Shown: positions 7,499-14,963, numbered from the stretch's first letter. The stretch: 29,513 nucleotides of DNA from Ga0077536 sp943370145 (GCA_943370145.1 CALRPY020000057.1:1-29513); one strand, 5' to 3'. Numbers and translations: made by a program. Notes: generated by a model from the letters alone, not told the origin.

Positions 7499-8668
7499 TC
7501 AGTACGAGCGCGGCATGCCGAGTTCGTGCTCGGCGACGTAGGAGAGAATCAGGTTCGTCGAGATCGGCGCGATCTGGTAGAGGCGTGACTCGCGGAACTT
7601 GCGCTCCACGTCGTATTCCTCCGCGACGCCGAAGCCGCCGAAGGTCTGGATGCAGGCCTCGCCGGCGTGCCAGGCCGCTTCGGAGGCGAGCAGCTTCGAC
7701 AGGTTGGCCTCCGTGCCGCAGGGCTTGCCCTGCTCGTAGAGGCGGGCGGCCTCGTCGACCAGCAGGTTGGCCGACAGCATCTCGCCGTAGGCGCGCGCGA
7801 TCGGGAACTGGATGCCCTGGTTCTGGCCGATCGGGCGGCCGAAGACCTTGCGCTCGCAGGCGTAGTCGCGCGCCTTCTTGATGAACCAGCGGGCGTCACC
7901 GATGCACTCGGAGGCGATCAGGATGCGCTCCGCGTTCATGCCCGACAGGATGTACTTGAGGCCCTGGCCTTCCTCCCCGATCAGGTTCTCGACCGGTACC
8001 GGCACGTTGTCGAAGAACACCTCGGTCGTCGAGTGATTGATCATCGTGCGGATCGGCTTGATGGTCATGCCGTTCTGCTTCGCGTGCTGCATGTCGACCA
8101 GGAACACCGACAGGCCTTCGGTGCGCTTCTTGACCTGGTCCTTCGGCGTGGTGCGCGCGAGCAGCACCATCAGGTCGGAGTATTCGGCGCGCGAGGTCCA
8201 GACCTTCTGGCCGTTGACGATGTACTTGTCGCCCTGGCGCACCGCCATCGTCGAGATGCTGGTGGTGTCGGTGCCGGCGGTTGGCTCGGTCACGCCGAAG
8301 GCCTGCAGGCGCAGCTCGCCGCTCGCGATCTTCGGCAGGTAGCGGTTCTTCTGGTCGGCGTTGCCGTGACGGAGCACGGTGCCCATCGTGTACATCTGGG
8401 CGTGACAGGCGCCGGCATTGCCGCCGAACTCGTGGATCGCCTTGAGGATCTCGGCACCCATCGACAGGGGCAGGCCGCTGCCGCCGAATTCTTCCGGGAT
8501 CAGGGCCGCAAGCAGGCCGAGATCGGTCAGGGCCTGGACGAATTCGCCGGGATAGGCGCGTTCGCGGTCCTTGGCGCGCCAGTATTCGCCGGGGAAGTCG
8601 TTGCAGACTCGCTCCACGGTGTCGCGCAGTTGGGAGACGGTATCGGAATGATCGGTCGCCGTTTGCAT
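7499..8668 (-). CDS. Acyl-CoA dehydrogenase, with catalytic Glu probably in the isovaleryl-type position
   Basis: Predicted 389-aa FAD enzyme introducing an alpha,beta double bond into an acyl-CoA. The family signature FGVTEPTAGTDTTS (124-137) and the C-terminal QTFGGFGVAEEYDVERKFR segment are present. The usual E-G-T motif after RLYQI is replaced by APISTN, so the Glu376-type base of medium-chain enzymes is absent. Glu247 in SGMNAERIL matches the position used by isovaleryl- and long-chain enzymes and is the likely base. That suggests a branched or bulky substrate (inference). It is the first gene of the six-gene operon. ATG at 8668 begins the conserved protein; a longer frame up to 8830 has no domain content. 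The ribosome-binding site (GCGGAAC) is weak. Confidence 0.93.
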   Translation of the reverse strand: MQTATDHSDTVSQLRDTVERVCNDFPGEYWRAKDRERAYPGEFVQALTDLGLLAALIPEEFGGSGLPLSMGAEILKAIHEFGGNAGACHAQMYTMGTVLRHGNADQKNRYLPKIASGELRLQAFGVTEPTAGTDTTSISTMAVRQGDKYIVNGQKVWTSRAEYSDLMVLLARTTPKDQVKKRTEGLSVFLVDMQHAKQNGMTIKPIRTMINHSTTEVFFDNVPVPVENLIGEEGQGLKYILSGMNAERILIASECIGDARWFIKKARDYACERKVFGRPIGQNQGIQFPIARAYGEMLSANLLVDEAARLYEQGKPCGTEANLSKLLASEAAWHAGEACIQTFGGFGVAEEYDVERKFRESRLYQIAPISTNLILSYVAEHELGMPRSY

Positions 8669-8886
8669 GTTCGTTCCGCCATGAAAGTTTGATGGATGGG
8701 AGAGGGCCTGGCCGGCGCCGCGGCCGGGCCTGCCGAATGACCGCAGTGCCCGACCCGCCGCATCGTAACAAAGTCGATACGGGCCGCGCAGCAGGCCGGA
8801 TCGAGCGGGAGTGTAGGCAGCCGCGGGCATCGCGGCCCAATAGGATTTTCAGCTAGCGAGTATCGAATTTGCGCATGCGGCGGCCC
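8669..8886 (-). promoter_or_regulatory. Leader/promoter region between the LysR gene and the catabolic operon
   Basis: This 218-nt spacer separates the LysR stop from the acyl-CoA dehydrogenase start and is the natural place for the operon promoter. The only dyad I can point to is ATCG-N9-CGAT at 8762-8778. It does not satisfy the T-N11-A LysR box, so the operator is a weak suggestion. No clear -35/-10 pair was recognised. Confidence 0.35.
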
Positions 8887-9792
8887 TCACAGGGCCTCCG
8901 CGCAGCGCAGGCGGTAGACGCAGTCCTCGATGATGCGGATGGTCGCCGCGACCGCGGGCGACTGCGGCCGATCGCTGGCCTTGGCCACGTAAATGGTGCG
9001 CGAAATCCGCGGCTCGACGATGGGCCGTGCCTCGAGTTCACCGCGCGCGATTTCGTCGGCCAGCGCGGGCAGGGGCAGGATCGTATACCCCACGCCGTGC
9101 CGCACCAACCGCGTCATCTGCGACAGCGCATCGATTTCGACCCGCACCCGCAGGCTCAGCCGGTGTTCGCGGGCGAGGCGGTCTATCGTGTCCCGCAGGC
9201 CGTGCTGGCGGCCGGGCAGGATCAGGTCGTGCCCCTCGACCGCGGCGAAGGGTATCGGGCGGTCGGACTCGAAGCCGCCCCGGGGGCCGATGAGGTACAG
9301 GTCCTCGTTGAAGAGTTCGGTGGCGATGATGCCCGGCGCCCGCTGGATGCCGTAGACGAGGCCCAGGTCGACCTGCCCGGCCTGCAGCCAGTCGAGCACG
9401 TAACCGCTCATGCCCTCGGTGACGCGCAGCGAGACCTTCGGCAGTTCGCGCTGGATCTGGAGAATCAGCGGCACGGCGAGCATCGCGCTGACGGTCGGCG
9501 GCGAGCCCAGGGTGACGTTGCCCTGCGGGGTCGTGCTCTGCTCGCGCAATGCGCGCTGCGCATCCTCGACCTGGGCGAGGATGGCGCGCGCCCGGTGCAG
9601 GAAGTCCTGGCCCGCGTCCGTCGGCACCACCCCCCGCGCCGTGCGCAACAGCAACTGCACGCCCAGTTCGGCCTCCAGGTTGCGCATGTGCTGGCTCAGT
9701 GCGGACTGGGCCACGAACAGGCTGTCCGAAGCCTTGACCATCGACCCGTGGTCGACGATCGCGACGAAATAGCGGAGGTGGCGGAGGTTCAT
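8887..9792 (-). CDS. LysR-family transcriptional regulator
   Basis: Predicted 301-aa DNA-binding regulator. Residues 1-60 are the winged helix-turn-helix (start MNLRHLRYFVAIVDHGSM, recognition helix around AQSALSQHMRNLEAELG). A linker helix and a periplasmic-binding-protein-like effector domain follow from about residue 90. The N-terminus resembles the Nac/Cbl-type subgroup. It sits upstream of the six-gene operon on the same strand rather than divergently, which is less common for LysR regulators, and may control that operon and itself in response to a pathway intermediate (inference). ATG at 9792 has only a weak GAAGAG site. Confidence 0.93.
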   Translation of the reverse strand: MNLRHLRYFVAIVDHGSMVKASDSLFVAQSALSQHMRNLEAELGVQLLLRTARGVVPTDAGQDFLHRARAILAQVEDAQRALREQSTTPQGNVTLGSPPTVSAMLAVPLILQIQRELPKVSLRVTEGMSGYVLDWLQAGQVDLGLVYGIQRAPGIIATELFNEDLYLIGPRGGFESDRPIPFAAVEGHDLILPGRQHGLRDTIDRLAREHRLSLRVRVEIDALSQMTRLVRHGVGYTILPLPALADEIARGELEARPIVEPRISRTIYVAKASDRPQSPAVAATIRIIEDCVYRLRCAEAL

Positions 9793-9884
9793 GCGGCTGG
9801 TCTCTTCGTGGCCGGGCAGGGCGCGCGGCGGCGGTCCCGGATCTTAGCGCACTCGCGGGGCTGTCCCGCGGGGAGGGGTGTTTG

Positions 9885-10013
9885 CACCACGGAGGACACG
9901 GCGAGGAAATTGATTCTGAGTCTGCGGCATGGCGCGGGTCGCGCTGCGTTTCACACGGGCTGCGCGCCTGTGGCGGACCATCCACCGCCGTGCTCTCCGT
10001 GTACTCCGTGGTG
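9885..10013. repeat. CTCCGTG-type inverted-repeat element, copy 4
   Basis: The left arm CACCACGGAGGACACGG (9885-9901) is complementary to the right arm CTCTCCGTG-TACTCCGTG-GTG (9993-10013), which is followed by A7. The spacer of about 85 nt has no gene. With the hairpin at 10161-10187 it accounts for most of the 412-nt gap 9793-10204. The rest of that gap (10021-10160) shows nothing recognisable. Confidence 0.82.
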
Positions 10014-10160
10014 AAAAAATCGGCGTCGGGTACCCGGTAATCGCGACCTGGCCAGATTTTGCCGACGGTGTCTTCGGTGACCTGCGCGGCACTGGAATAA
10101 GCAGGAGCGTCAGTTCGGAGCAGGCGTGCCGACGCAGACCTCGCCGCGCCCGGGAAGAGA

Positions 10161-10187
10161 CAGGCCGCGCGGGGGCCGCGCGGCCTG
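10161..10187 (-). terminator. Candidate rho-independent terminator
   Basis: An 11-bp perfect GC-rich stem (CAGGCCGCGCG and complement) with a 5-nt loop lies 18 nt past the stop of the minus-strand alpha/beta hydrolase gene and is followed on that strand by TCTCTTCCC. The T-tract is imperfect but the position is right for the end of the 11473-10205 unit. Confidence 0.6.
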
Positions 10188-10204
10188 GGGAACAGCGGGA
10201 GCGC

Positions 10205-11062
10205 TTACGCGTTCGCGGCGACGATTTTGTCGAGCACCGGGTACAGGTAGCGGTTGAAGACGTCCGGGTTCTCGCTCATCGGGAAGTGGCCGATTTCCTC
10301 CATGATGATGCACTCGGAGTTCTTGGTGTTCCGCGCGGCTTCCTCGGTCATTTCCGGGGTGCAGGCGAAGTCGTAGACGCCGGTCATGTAGTAGATCGGC
10401 ACCTTGCCCGACAGCTTCTGCGTCTGGCCGCGGAAGTCGTGGTTGTAGCTGTAGAAGTAGAGGTCGCCCTTGAAGATGCCCGGGCCGCCCTGCGAGTAGT
10501 ACCACCAGGTTTCCCAGCGATACTTGTCGGGGCTCTGCGGGGCCATCAGGCCGAACACGGAGGTCGCGCAGACTTCGCCGCCGTGGATGTGCGCATGGCG
10601 CAGCCAGTCCAGGTGCCAGCCCGGCGACCACTCGCAGGCTTCGACCGCAATCAGCGCGCGCACGTCGTTCTCATAGTCGCGGGCGAGGTGCAGGCAGATG
10701 TTGCCGCCCATCGAACTGCCCATGATCACGGGCCGGTCCAGCCCGAGCGCCTTGCTGAAGGCCATGATGATGCCGGAATAGAAGGTCGAGGTGAGCTTGT
10801 ATTCCTCTTCTTCCTTGTACCAGTCATACGGCGGAATCGACTTGCCGTGGCGCGGCAGATCGATTGCGATCGTGCGGAAGTGCTTGCCGATGCGCTCGTC
10901 GCAGAGCTGGTGCCGCCATTCGCGGCCGTCGGTGCCGGCGGTGTGCAGGCAGATCATCGGGATCCCGTTCGGGTTGCCCGCTTCCTCGAAATACATCCGG
11001 TATTCGGTGCCCTCGTAGGTCACCCAGATATACCGGCCAACGATAGGTTCTATTTTTGACAC
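10205..11062 (-). CDS. Alpha/beta-fold hydrolase, left-module copy
   Basis: Predicted 285-aa cytoplasmic serine hydrolase. The oxyanion loop LHTAGTDGREW, nucleophile elbow GSSMGG (Ser117), acid Asp231 (GVYDFACTP) and base His259 (IGHFP) form a complete triad. This layout covers esterases, lactonases and C-C hydrolases such as those acting on ring-fission products; the sequence alone does not choose between them. The start is a GTG (11062) with GGAG 8 nt upstream. It follows the SCP2-like gene by 33 nt and is very likely co-transcribed. The protein is a diverged paralogue of the hydrolase at 12345-13157, which has the same partner in mirror orientation. Confidence 0.92.
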   Translation of the reverse strand: MSKIEPIVGRYIWVTYEGTEYRMYFEEAGNPNGIPMICLHTAGTDGREWRHQLCDERIGKHFRTIAIDLPRHGKSIPPYDWYKEEEEYKLTSTFYSGIIMAFSKALGLDRPVIMGSSMGGNICLHLARDYENDVRALIAVEACEWSPGWHLDWLRHAHIHGGEVCATSVFGLMAPQSPDKYRWETWWYYSQGGPGIFKGDLYFYSYNHDFRGQTQKLSGKVPIYYMTGVYDFACTPEMTEEAARNTKNSECIIMEEIGHFPMSENPDVFNRYLYPVLDKIVAANA

Positions 11063-11095
11063 TGGGGTTTCTCCGGTAATGCGTGGCGCGACGAA

Positions 11096-11473
11096 TCAGA
11101 TCTCGCGCATGCGATCAAAAGCCCAGAACATCGCGCGCATGTTCTGCCACAGCACCTTCTGGTCGCCTTCCATCTTCAGGCGGCCATGCAGCGGGTGCGC
11201 CATTGCCCAGATGTCGTTGTACATCGGGGGCGGAACCTTCTCGGAGAACTTCTTCCAGCTGTCTGCCGGTGCACGCAGCGACAGTTGGTAGCAGGTTTCG
11301 GGACCGATCTGGTCGGTGAAGTTGTCAATCTTGCCGTTGCGGAAATGCACGACGAAGTCTTTGTCGCCAAAGCCGAGCAGGATGTCGGCGGTCAGGTGTT
11401 TCCCGATCCAGCTCATGGGACCGTTGGAATTGACCGCGTCCTGCCAGCGTTTCATCCAGGACGTATCGAACAT
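11096..11473 (-). CDS. Small SCP2-like protein, left-module copy
   Basis: Predicted 125-aa soluble protein with no signal peptide. Its alternating pattern (ADILLGFGDKDFVVHFRNGK, later YQLSLRAPADSWKKF and a C-terminal Met/Trp-rich helix) resembles the sterol-carrier-protein-2 fold, a lipid or acyl-binding module. The assignment rests on pattern only. It shares the S/G-PxxxWK-x-h segment, the xEGxx turn and the C-terminal helix with the protein at 11892-12323. GGGGAGG lies 9 nt upstream of the ATG. It may present a hydrophobic substrate to the adjacent hydrolase (inference). Confidence 0.75.
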   Translation of the reverse strand: MFDTSWMKRWQDAVNSNGPMSWIGKHLTADILLGFGDKDFVVHFRNGKIDNFTDQIGPETCYQLSLRAPADSWKKFSEKVPPPMYNDIWAMAHPLHGRLKMEGDQKVLWQNMRAMFWAFDRMREI

Positions 11474-11891
11474 GATGTTGAGCCTCCCCTGAATTAGGGT
11501 GTATTGGAATTGGAGCCGGGGCAGTAAACGCCCCGGTGCCGAAGCGTGTCAAGCGTCTCGCGCCACGTCACGGCACAGGCTGGCCCCAGTCATTCCCGAA
11601 TGCGATGAGCGTGTTCTGAAAATCAGATGAGATGCGCGTAAGCGGCGGAATTTACGGCACGATTTGCCCGGATTGCCTTGCATTGCGTGAGCGCGCGGGC
11701 AGAGAATAGCCGCGTCTCCGGCACCGCGCGGCCAAGGGATAATGAACAAGCGGTGCCGCTGTTTCCGTCACGCGTTTTCCCGGCCCGGCGCGTGGCAGCA
11801 AGACCCGCGCTGCAGGCCGGGGTCGCGACGCGCATCCAGCGTATCCCCTCTGCGGCAGTGCACCCGACCAACCTTCAAGCAGAGGGACACC
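11474..11891. promoter_or_regulatory. Divergent control region between the two SCP2-hydrolase modules
   Basis: This 418-nt gene-free spacer must hold promoters for both directions. The clearest element is an inverted repeat CCGGGGC-AGTAAAC-GCCCCGG (11516-11536), about 43 nt from the left start codon; it could be an operator or a leader hairpin. The base composition around 11590-11680 is less GC-rich than the genes, as expected of promoter DNA. No convincing -35/-10 pair was found. Confidence 0.45.
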
Positions 11892-12323
11892 ATGTCGTTT
11901 CTTGCCAATGCCGCGTTCCAGCGGCGCTTCGTGAAGGCACTGAACGCGAATGCAGAGTTCAGCACCCAGGCCCAGTGGTTCGATGGCTCGGTCCAGATCG
12001 AGGTCGACGACGACCGCCTGTGGCTGAAGATCTATCGCGGCCAGGTCATCGACCACGCGACGGCGACGCCGCCCTTCGGATACACCTTCAAGTTCAGCGG
12101 CCCGGAATCCGCCTGGAAGCAGCTCATCGCCGGCAAGCGCATGTGGGCCGACCTGACCTATCCGGGCAAGCGCAACTTCGAGGATGACCCGAAGCTCAAA
12201 CGTCTCGGCGCGATGGACGTCAGCATCCGCACCGAGGGCAACATGCTCGAGTCGATGCGCATGACCGAGGCGATGTTCCAGCTCGCCTACACCCTCAAAG
12301 CGGCGGCGAACGCCCAGCGCTAA
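11892..12323 (+). CDS. Small SCP2-like protein, right-module copy
   Basis: Predicted 143-aa soluble protein with an SCP2-like pattern: QIEVDDDRLWLKIYRGQV strands, the FKFSGPESAWKQL segment, DVSIRTEGNMLES and a C-terminal Met-rich helix. It aligns loosely with the 125-aa product at 11096-11473 over those blocks. ATG at 11892 follows AGAGGGA; a frame running back to 11742 has no supporting site. It lies 21 nt before an alpha/beta hydrolase gene, repeating the gene pair on the other side of the spacer. A ligand-binding role is inferred. Confidence 0.78.
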   Translation: MSFLANAAFQRRFVKALNANAEFSTQAQWFDGSVQIEVDDDRLWLKIYRGQVIDHATATPPFGYTFKFSGPESAWKQLIAGKRMWADLTYPGKRNFEDDPKLKRLGAMDVSIRTEGNMLESMRMTEAMFQLAYTLKAAANAQR

Positions 12324-12344
12324 CCAGCACCGGAGTCAAAGAAC

Positions 12345-13157
12345 ATGGCAACGCCAGAAGACATTCGCGGCAATTACATCAAGGTCAAGGGCACGCGCAC
12401 CTTCTACGACGACATCGGTGAAGGCCAGCCGATCGTCTGTGTCCACACCGCGGGCGCGAGTTCGCTCGAATACCAGTACATCCTGCCGATGTTCGCCGAA
12501 CGCGGCTTCCACGCCTACGCGCTCGACCTGCCCGGGCACTCGCGCTCCTACCCTGTGAAGTGGAAGCAGCACCGCTCGATCCACGAGCACGCTGAATTCG
12601 TGTACTCGTTCGTCAAGACGCTGCGGCTGAAGAACCCGGTCATCATCGGCTGCTCGATCGGCGGCGACATCACGCTCGATTACGCGGCGCATCACTGGCG
12701 CGAGATGGCCGCCGGCGTGCCGATGGAAGGCCTCGCCCGTTCGCCGACCTTCCCGCTGCCGTCGACGATGATCCATCCGGCCTGGGCGCCGGGCTGGCAG
12801 GACATGATGGAGCGCGCGGCGATCGAGTCGATGAACCGCAACGCCACGCAGGAACAGATCCAGGAACTGCGCTGGCAGCACCGCAATGCGCAGGTCAGCG
12901 CGGTCGGCGATCTCGAGGCCTGGGCCCAGCACGACGTGCTCGCCAGGCTGAAGGGCGTCGACTGCCCGATGCTCGTCATCCGCGGCGAGGACGATTTCTG
13001 GGTGCCGCGCGAACTCGCCGACGAGACCGCCAAAGCCCTGAAGAAGGGCGAGGTGCGCCACCTGAAGAACATCGGGCATTACCCGATGTTCGAGGACCCG
13101 GCGCTGATCTGCAAACTGGTCACGGACTTCTGCCGCAAGCACGGCATTGTGTCCTGA
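12345..13157 (+). CDS. Alpha/beta-fold hydrolase, right-module copy
   Basis: Predicted 270-aa serine hydrolase with oxyanion segment VHTAGASS, nucleophile elbow IGCSIGGD (Ser104), acid Asp217 in GEDDFWVP and base His245 in IGHYPMFED. It shares the HTAG, DLP-x-H and PVIxGxSxGG blocks with the hydrolase at 10205-11062, but identity elsewhere is low, so the duplication is old or the copies diverged in substrate. It is between the SCP2-like gene (21-nt gap) and the LLM oxidoreductase gene (55-nt gap with a hairpin), all on the plus strand, and probably forms one operon with them. Likely roles are ester, lactone or ring-fission-product hydrolysis. Confidence 0.92.
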   Translation: MATPEDIRGNYIKVKGTRTFYDDIGEGQPIVCVHTAGASSLEYQYILPMFAERGFHAYALDLPGHSRSYPVKWKQHRSIHEHAEFVYSFVKTLRLKNPVIIGCSIGGDITLDYAAHHWREMAAGVPMEGLARSPTFPLPSTMIHPAWAPGWQDMMERAAIESMNRNATQEQIQELRWQHRNAQVSAVGDLEAWAQHDVLARLKGVDCPMLVIRGEDDFWVPRELADETAKALKKGEVRHLKNIGHYPMFEDPALICKLVTDFCRKHGIVS

Positions 13158-13164
13158 GCCCAAC

Positions 13165-13186
13165 GCGCGGGGCGCTGGCCCCGCGC
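13165..13186 (+). other. Intercistronic GC-rich hairpin
   Basis: A perfect 9-bp stem GCGCGGGGC-GCTG-GCCCCGCGC lies between the hydrolase and LLM genes, 8 nt after the stop. Only TTC follows, so termination would be partial at best. It is one of several such hairpins between genes of this region. Confidence 0.5.
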
Positions 13187-13212
13187 TTCATCCACGAGAG
13201 AAGGTGATTCAG

Positions 13213-14280
13213 ATGGACTACGGTTTTGTGTTCCCGGCGGCGATCCACATCCACAAGGACGTCGCCTACGCGGAAGAGCACGGTTTCACGCATGCCTGGC
13301 TTTACGATTCGCAGATGCTGTTCAGCGATCCTTATGCGAGCCTCTGCATGTGCGCGGTCAACACGAAGAAAATCGCGCTCGGCACGGGCGTGACCAATCC
13401 CGAGTCGCGCATCGCGCCGGTGACCGCGAACTCGATCGCGACGGTCAATGAACTCGCGCCCGGCCGGACGATCCTCGGCATCGGCACCGGCAACACCGCG
13501 CGCCGCACGCTCGGCATGCCGGCGTCGAAGCTCGAGGTGATGCGCGATCACATCCGCGTCTGCCGCGACTTGTTCGACGGCAAGACCACCGACTACACGG
13601 AAGGCGATCGCCACCGGAAGATCCGGTTCCTGAACCCGGACGGCAACTGGTACAACATCAAGTCGAAGATCCCCATCTACATCGCGGCGAGCGGCCCGAA
13701 GAGCCTCGAGATGGCCGGCGAGATCGCCGACGGCGTGATTCTTTTCGGCGCGGTGAGCCCGTCGCTGATCAACTTCGTGATGGAGCACGTCTATGCTGGC
13801 GCCGAGCGCGCCGGCCGCAATCCGAAGGACGTCTACGCCCTGGTGATGACCGCGTTCCACCTGACCCAGCCGGGCGAGTCGCTCGAGACGTCCGAAGTCC
13901 GCCAGGCCGTCGGCCCGTTCGTGTCGTCCTCGACTAACATCTTCGCGCTGTCGAACCCGGACCCGATGACCCTGCCGGCGGACCTGCGCGACGACATCGT
14001 CGCGTTCCGCGACATCTACAAGGTGCCGGAAGGCCCGATCGAATCGCGCCACCTGAAGATGTATTCGGACTACCTGCTCGGCTTCAAGAAAGAGCACGAG
14101 CCGGTGGTGACGGAGAAAATCATCCGAGCGACCACGCTGACCGGTACGGCCGACGAAATCGTGGAGTCGATCCACAACATGAAGAAGGCCGGCATCCACC
14201 AGGTGGCCGTGCAGCCGATCGTCGACAACCGGAAGACGGTCGAGGTCTTCTCGCGCGAGATCATGTCGCGCGTGAAATAA
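13213..14280 (+). CDS. LLM-class flavin-dependent oxidoreductase
   Basis: Predicted 355-aa luciferase-like (TIM-barrel) enzyme using FMN or F420. Typical features are the N-terminal strand MDYGFVFPAAIHIHKDVAYA, IALGTGVTNP, LGIGTGNTARRTLGMPASK and the IYIAASGPKSLEMAGEIADGV block common to methylene-H4MPT-reductase-like and monooxygenase members. ATG at 13213 has GAGAGAAGG upstream. An upstream in-frame start at 13147 would overlap the hydrolase gene and is not needed. It is the third gene of the right-hand module. As a monooxygenase it could oxidise a ring or heteroatom position of the pathway substrate (inference). It is only distantly related to the LLM protein at 15675-16814. Confidence 0.9.
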   Translation: MDYGFVFPAAIHIHKDVAYAEEHGFTHAWLYDSQMLFSDPYASLCMCAVNTKKIALGTGVTNPESRIAPVTANSIATVNELAPGRTILGIGTGNTARRTLGMPASKLEVMRDHIRVCRDLFDGKTTDYTEGDRHRKIRFLNPDGNWYNIKSKIPIYIAASGPKSLEMAGEIADGVILFGAVSPSLINFVMEHVYAGAERAGRNPKDVYALVMTAFHLTQPGESLETSEVRQAVGPFVSSSTNIFALSNPDPMTLPADLRDDIVAFRDIYKVPEGPIESRHLKMYSDYLLGFKKEHEPVVTEKIIRATTLTGTADEIVESIHNMKKAGIHQVAVQPIVDNRKTVEVFSREIMSRVK

Positions 14281-14291
14281 GGGCACTCGCC

Positions 14292-14318
14292 GCCACTCCC
14301 GTCGACGACGGGAGTGGC
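14292..14318. terminator. Candidate terminator hairpin after the LLM gene
   Basis: A perfect 12-bp stem with a 3-nt loop (GCCACTCCCGTC-GAC-complement) lies 11 nt past the LLM stop codon. No T-run follows, so termination is inferred from stem strength and position only. Confidence 0.5.
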
Positions 14319-14334
14319 TGACGGTAGCCCGTAG

Positions 14335-14385
14335 GTTGGGCTGACGCAGGAAGCCCAACGGTCATGACACACGTGCGTCATGACC
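14335..14385. repeat. REP-like palindromes
   Basis: Two adjacent dyads lie here. GTTGGGCT-N9-AGCCCAAC (14335-14359) has the form of the dispersed GTAGGTTGGGCT...AGCCCAAC repeats known from many proteobacterial genomes (from memory, not searched). It abuts GGTCATGAC-ACACGTGC-GTCATGACC (14360-14385), a 26-nt palindrome with one mismatched pair around a central CACGTG. Confidence 0.65.
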
Positions 14386-14400
14386 GCACCGTGAAAGATG

Positions 14401-14530
14401 TTCGCCTCTCCCGCCCCGGGAGAGGCCGCGCGCAGCGCGGGTGAGGGTCGTTTCCGCGTGGCGCAGCGCCAGAGCACGCCTCCCTCACCCGCCGCCTTCG
14501 GCGTCGACCTCTCCCGGGGCGGGAGAAGTG
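14401..14530. repeat. MITE-like element with nested palindromic ends
   Basis: The left end carries CCTCTCCCG-CCC-CGGGAGAGG (14405-14425) and the right end a near copy, CCTCTCCCGGGGCGGGAGAA (14508-14527). An inner pair GCGGGTGAGGG (14437-14447) and CCCTCACCCGC (14482-14492) extends the long-range complementarity, so the whole 128 nt can fold as one branched hairpin. This resembles small non-autonomous repeats frequent in GC-rich proteobacteria. It ends about 28 nt before the stop of the next minus-strand gene and might also act as its terminator. Confidence 0.72.
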
Positions 14531-14558
14531 AAGAGAGCCAACCGCGCGGCGAGGCCCC

Positions 14559-14879
14559 TCAGCCCTTCGCCAGTTCCTTCAGCTGCTCGCCCCAGTTCTC
14601 GTAGGAGCGCAGCGGAATCCAGTTGATCTCCGGGACGATGTGCGCGTAGCCGAGCTTCCAGATCGGCAGGCTGTGCACGATGGCGTCGAGTTCGTCGCCG
14701 CTGTTGACTTCCATGACGGCGATCACTTCGTACTTGCCGGCCACCTTCCAGATGCTCTTGATCATGCCGGCGCGGTAGGCTTCCAGGGCCGCCACCGACT
14801 CCTGGCGCCAGACTTCGAAGAATTCCTTGTTCGTCGCCGATTCGGGTTTGGCCAGTTTGGCCCACATCATGACTTCCAT
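14559..14879 (-). CDS. Muconolactone-isomerase-like small protein
   Basis: Predicted 106-aa protein with the ferredoxin-like dimeric alpha+beta-barrel pattern of muconolactone delta-isomerase: N-terminal strand MEVMMWAKLA, a helix, VAGKYEVIAVMEVNSGDELDAIV, LPIW, then a C-terminal VPEINWIPL strand. True muconolactone isomerases move a double bond in the beta-ketoadipate pathway; whether this one does is unknown. ATG at 14879 is preceded by AAGGAAC. A longer frame to 14936 lacks support. It is 84 nt downstream of the gamma-glutamylcyclotransferase-like gene on the same strand, with a dyad between them. Other dimeric alpha+beta-barrel families remain possible. Confidence 0.8.
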   Translation of the reverse strand: MEVMMWAKLAKPESATNKEFFEVWRQESVAALEAYRAGMIKSIWKVAGKYEVIAVMEVNSGDELDAIVHSLPIWKLGYAHIVPEINWIPLRSYENWGEQLKELAKG

Positions 14880-14933
14880 CGTTGTTCCTTTCAGTTGGGT
14901 TGACCTGCGGACCTGCGCCGCGTGGCCCCATAG

Positions 14934-14949
14934 CATACGGCTCCGTATG
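14934..14949. promoter_or_regulatory. Perfect dyad upstream of the isomerase-like gene
   Basis: CATACGG-CT-CCGTATG is a 16-nt perfect inverted repeat 55-70 nt upstream of the ATG at 14879. On the minus strand it overlaps a possible -10 hexamer TATGCT. Both point to an operator, though a short terminator hairpin for the upstream gene cannot be excluded. Confidence 0.4.
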
Positions 14950-14963
14950 TCTGCTTTGAACCG

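Noticed and set aside
8762..8778. LysR-type T-N11-A operator
   Set aside because: The dyad ATCG-N9-CGAT has the wrong spacing for the LysR box. It is kept only as a low-confidence note in the promoter region.
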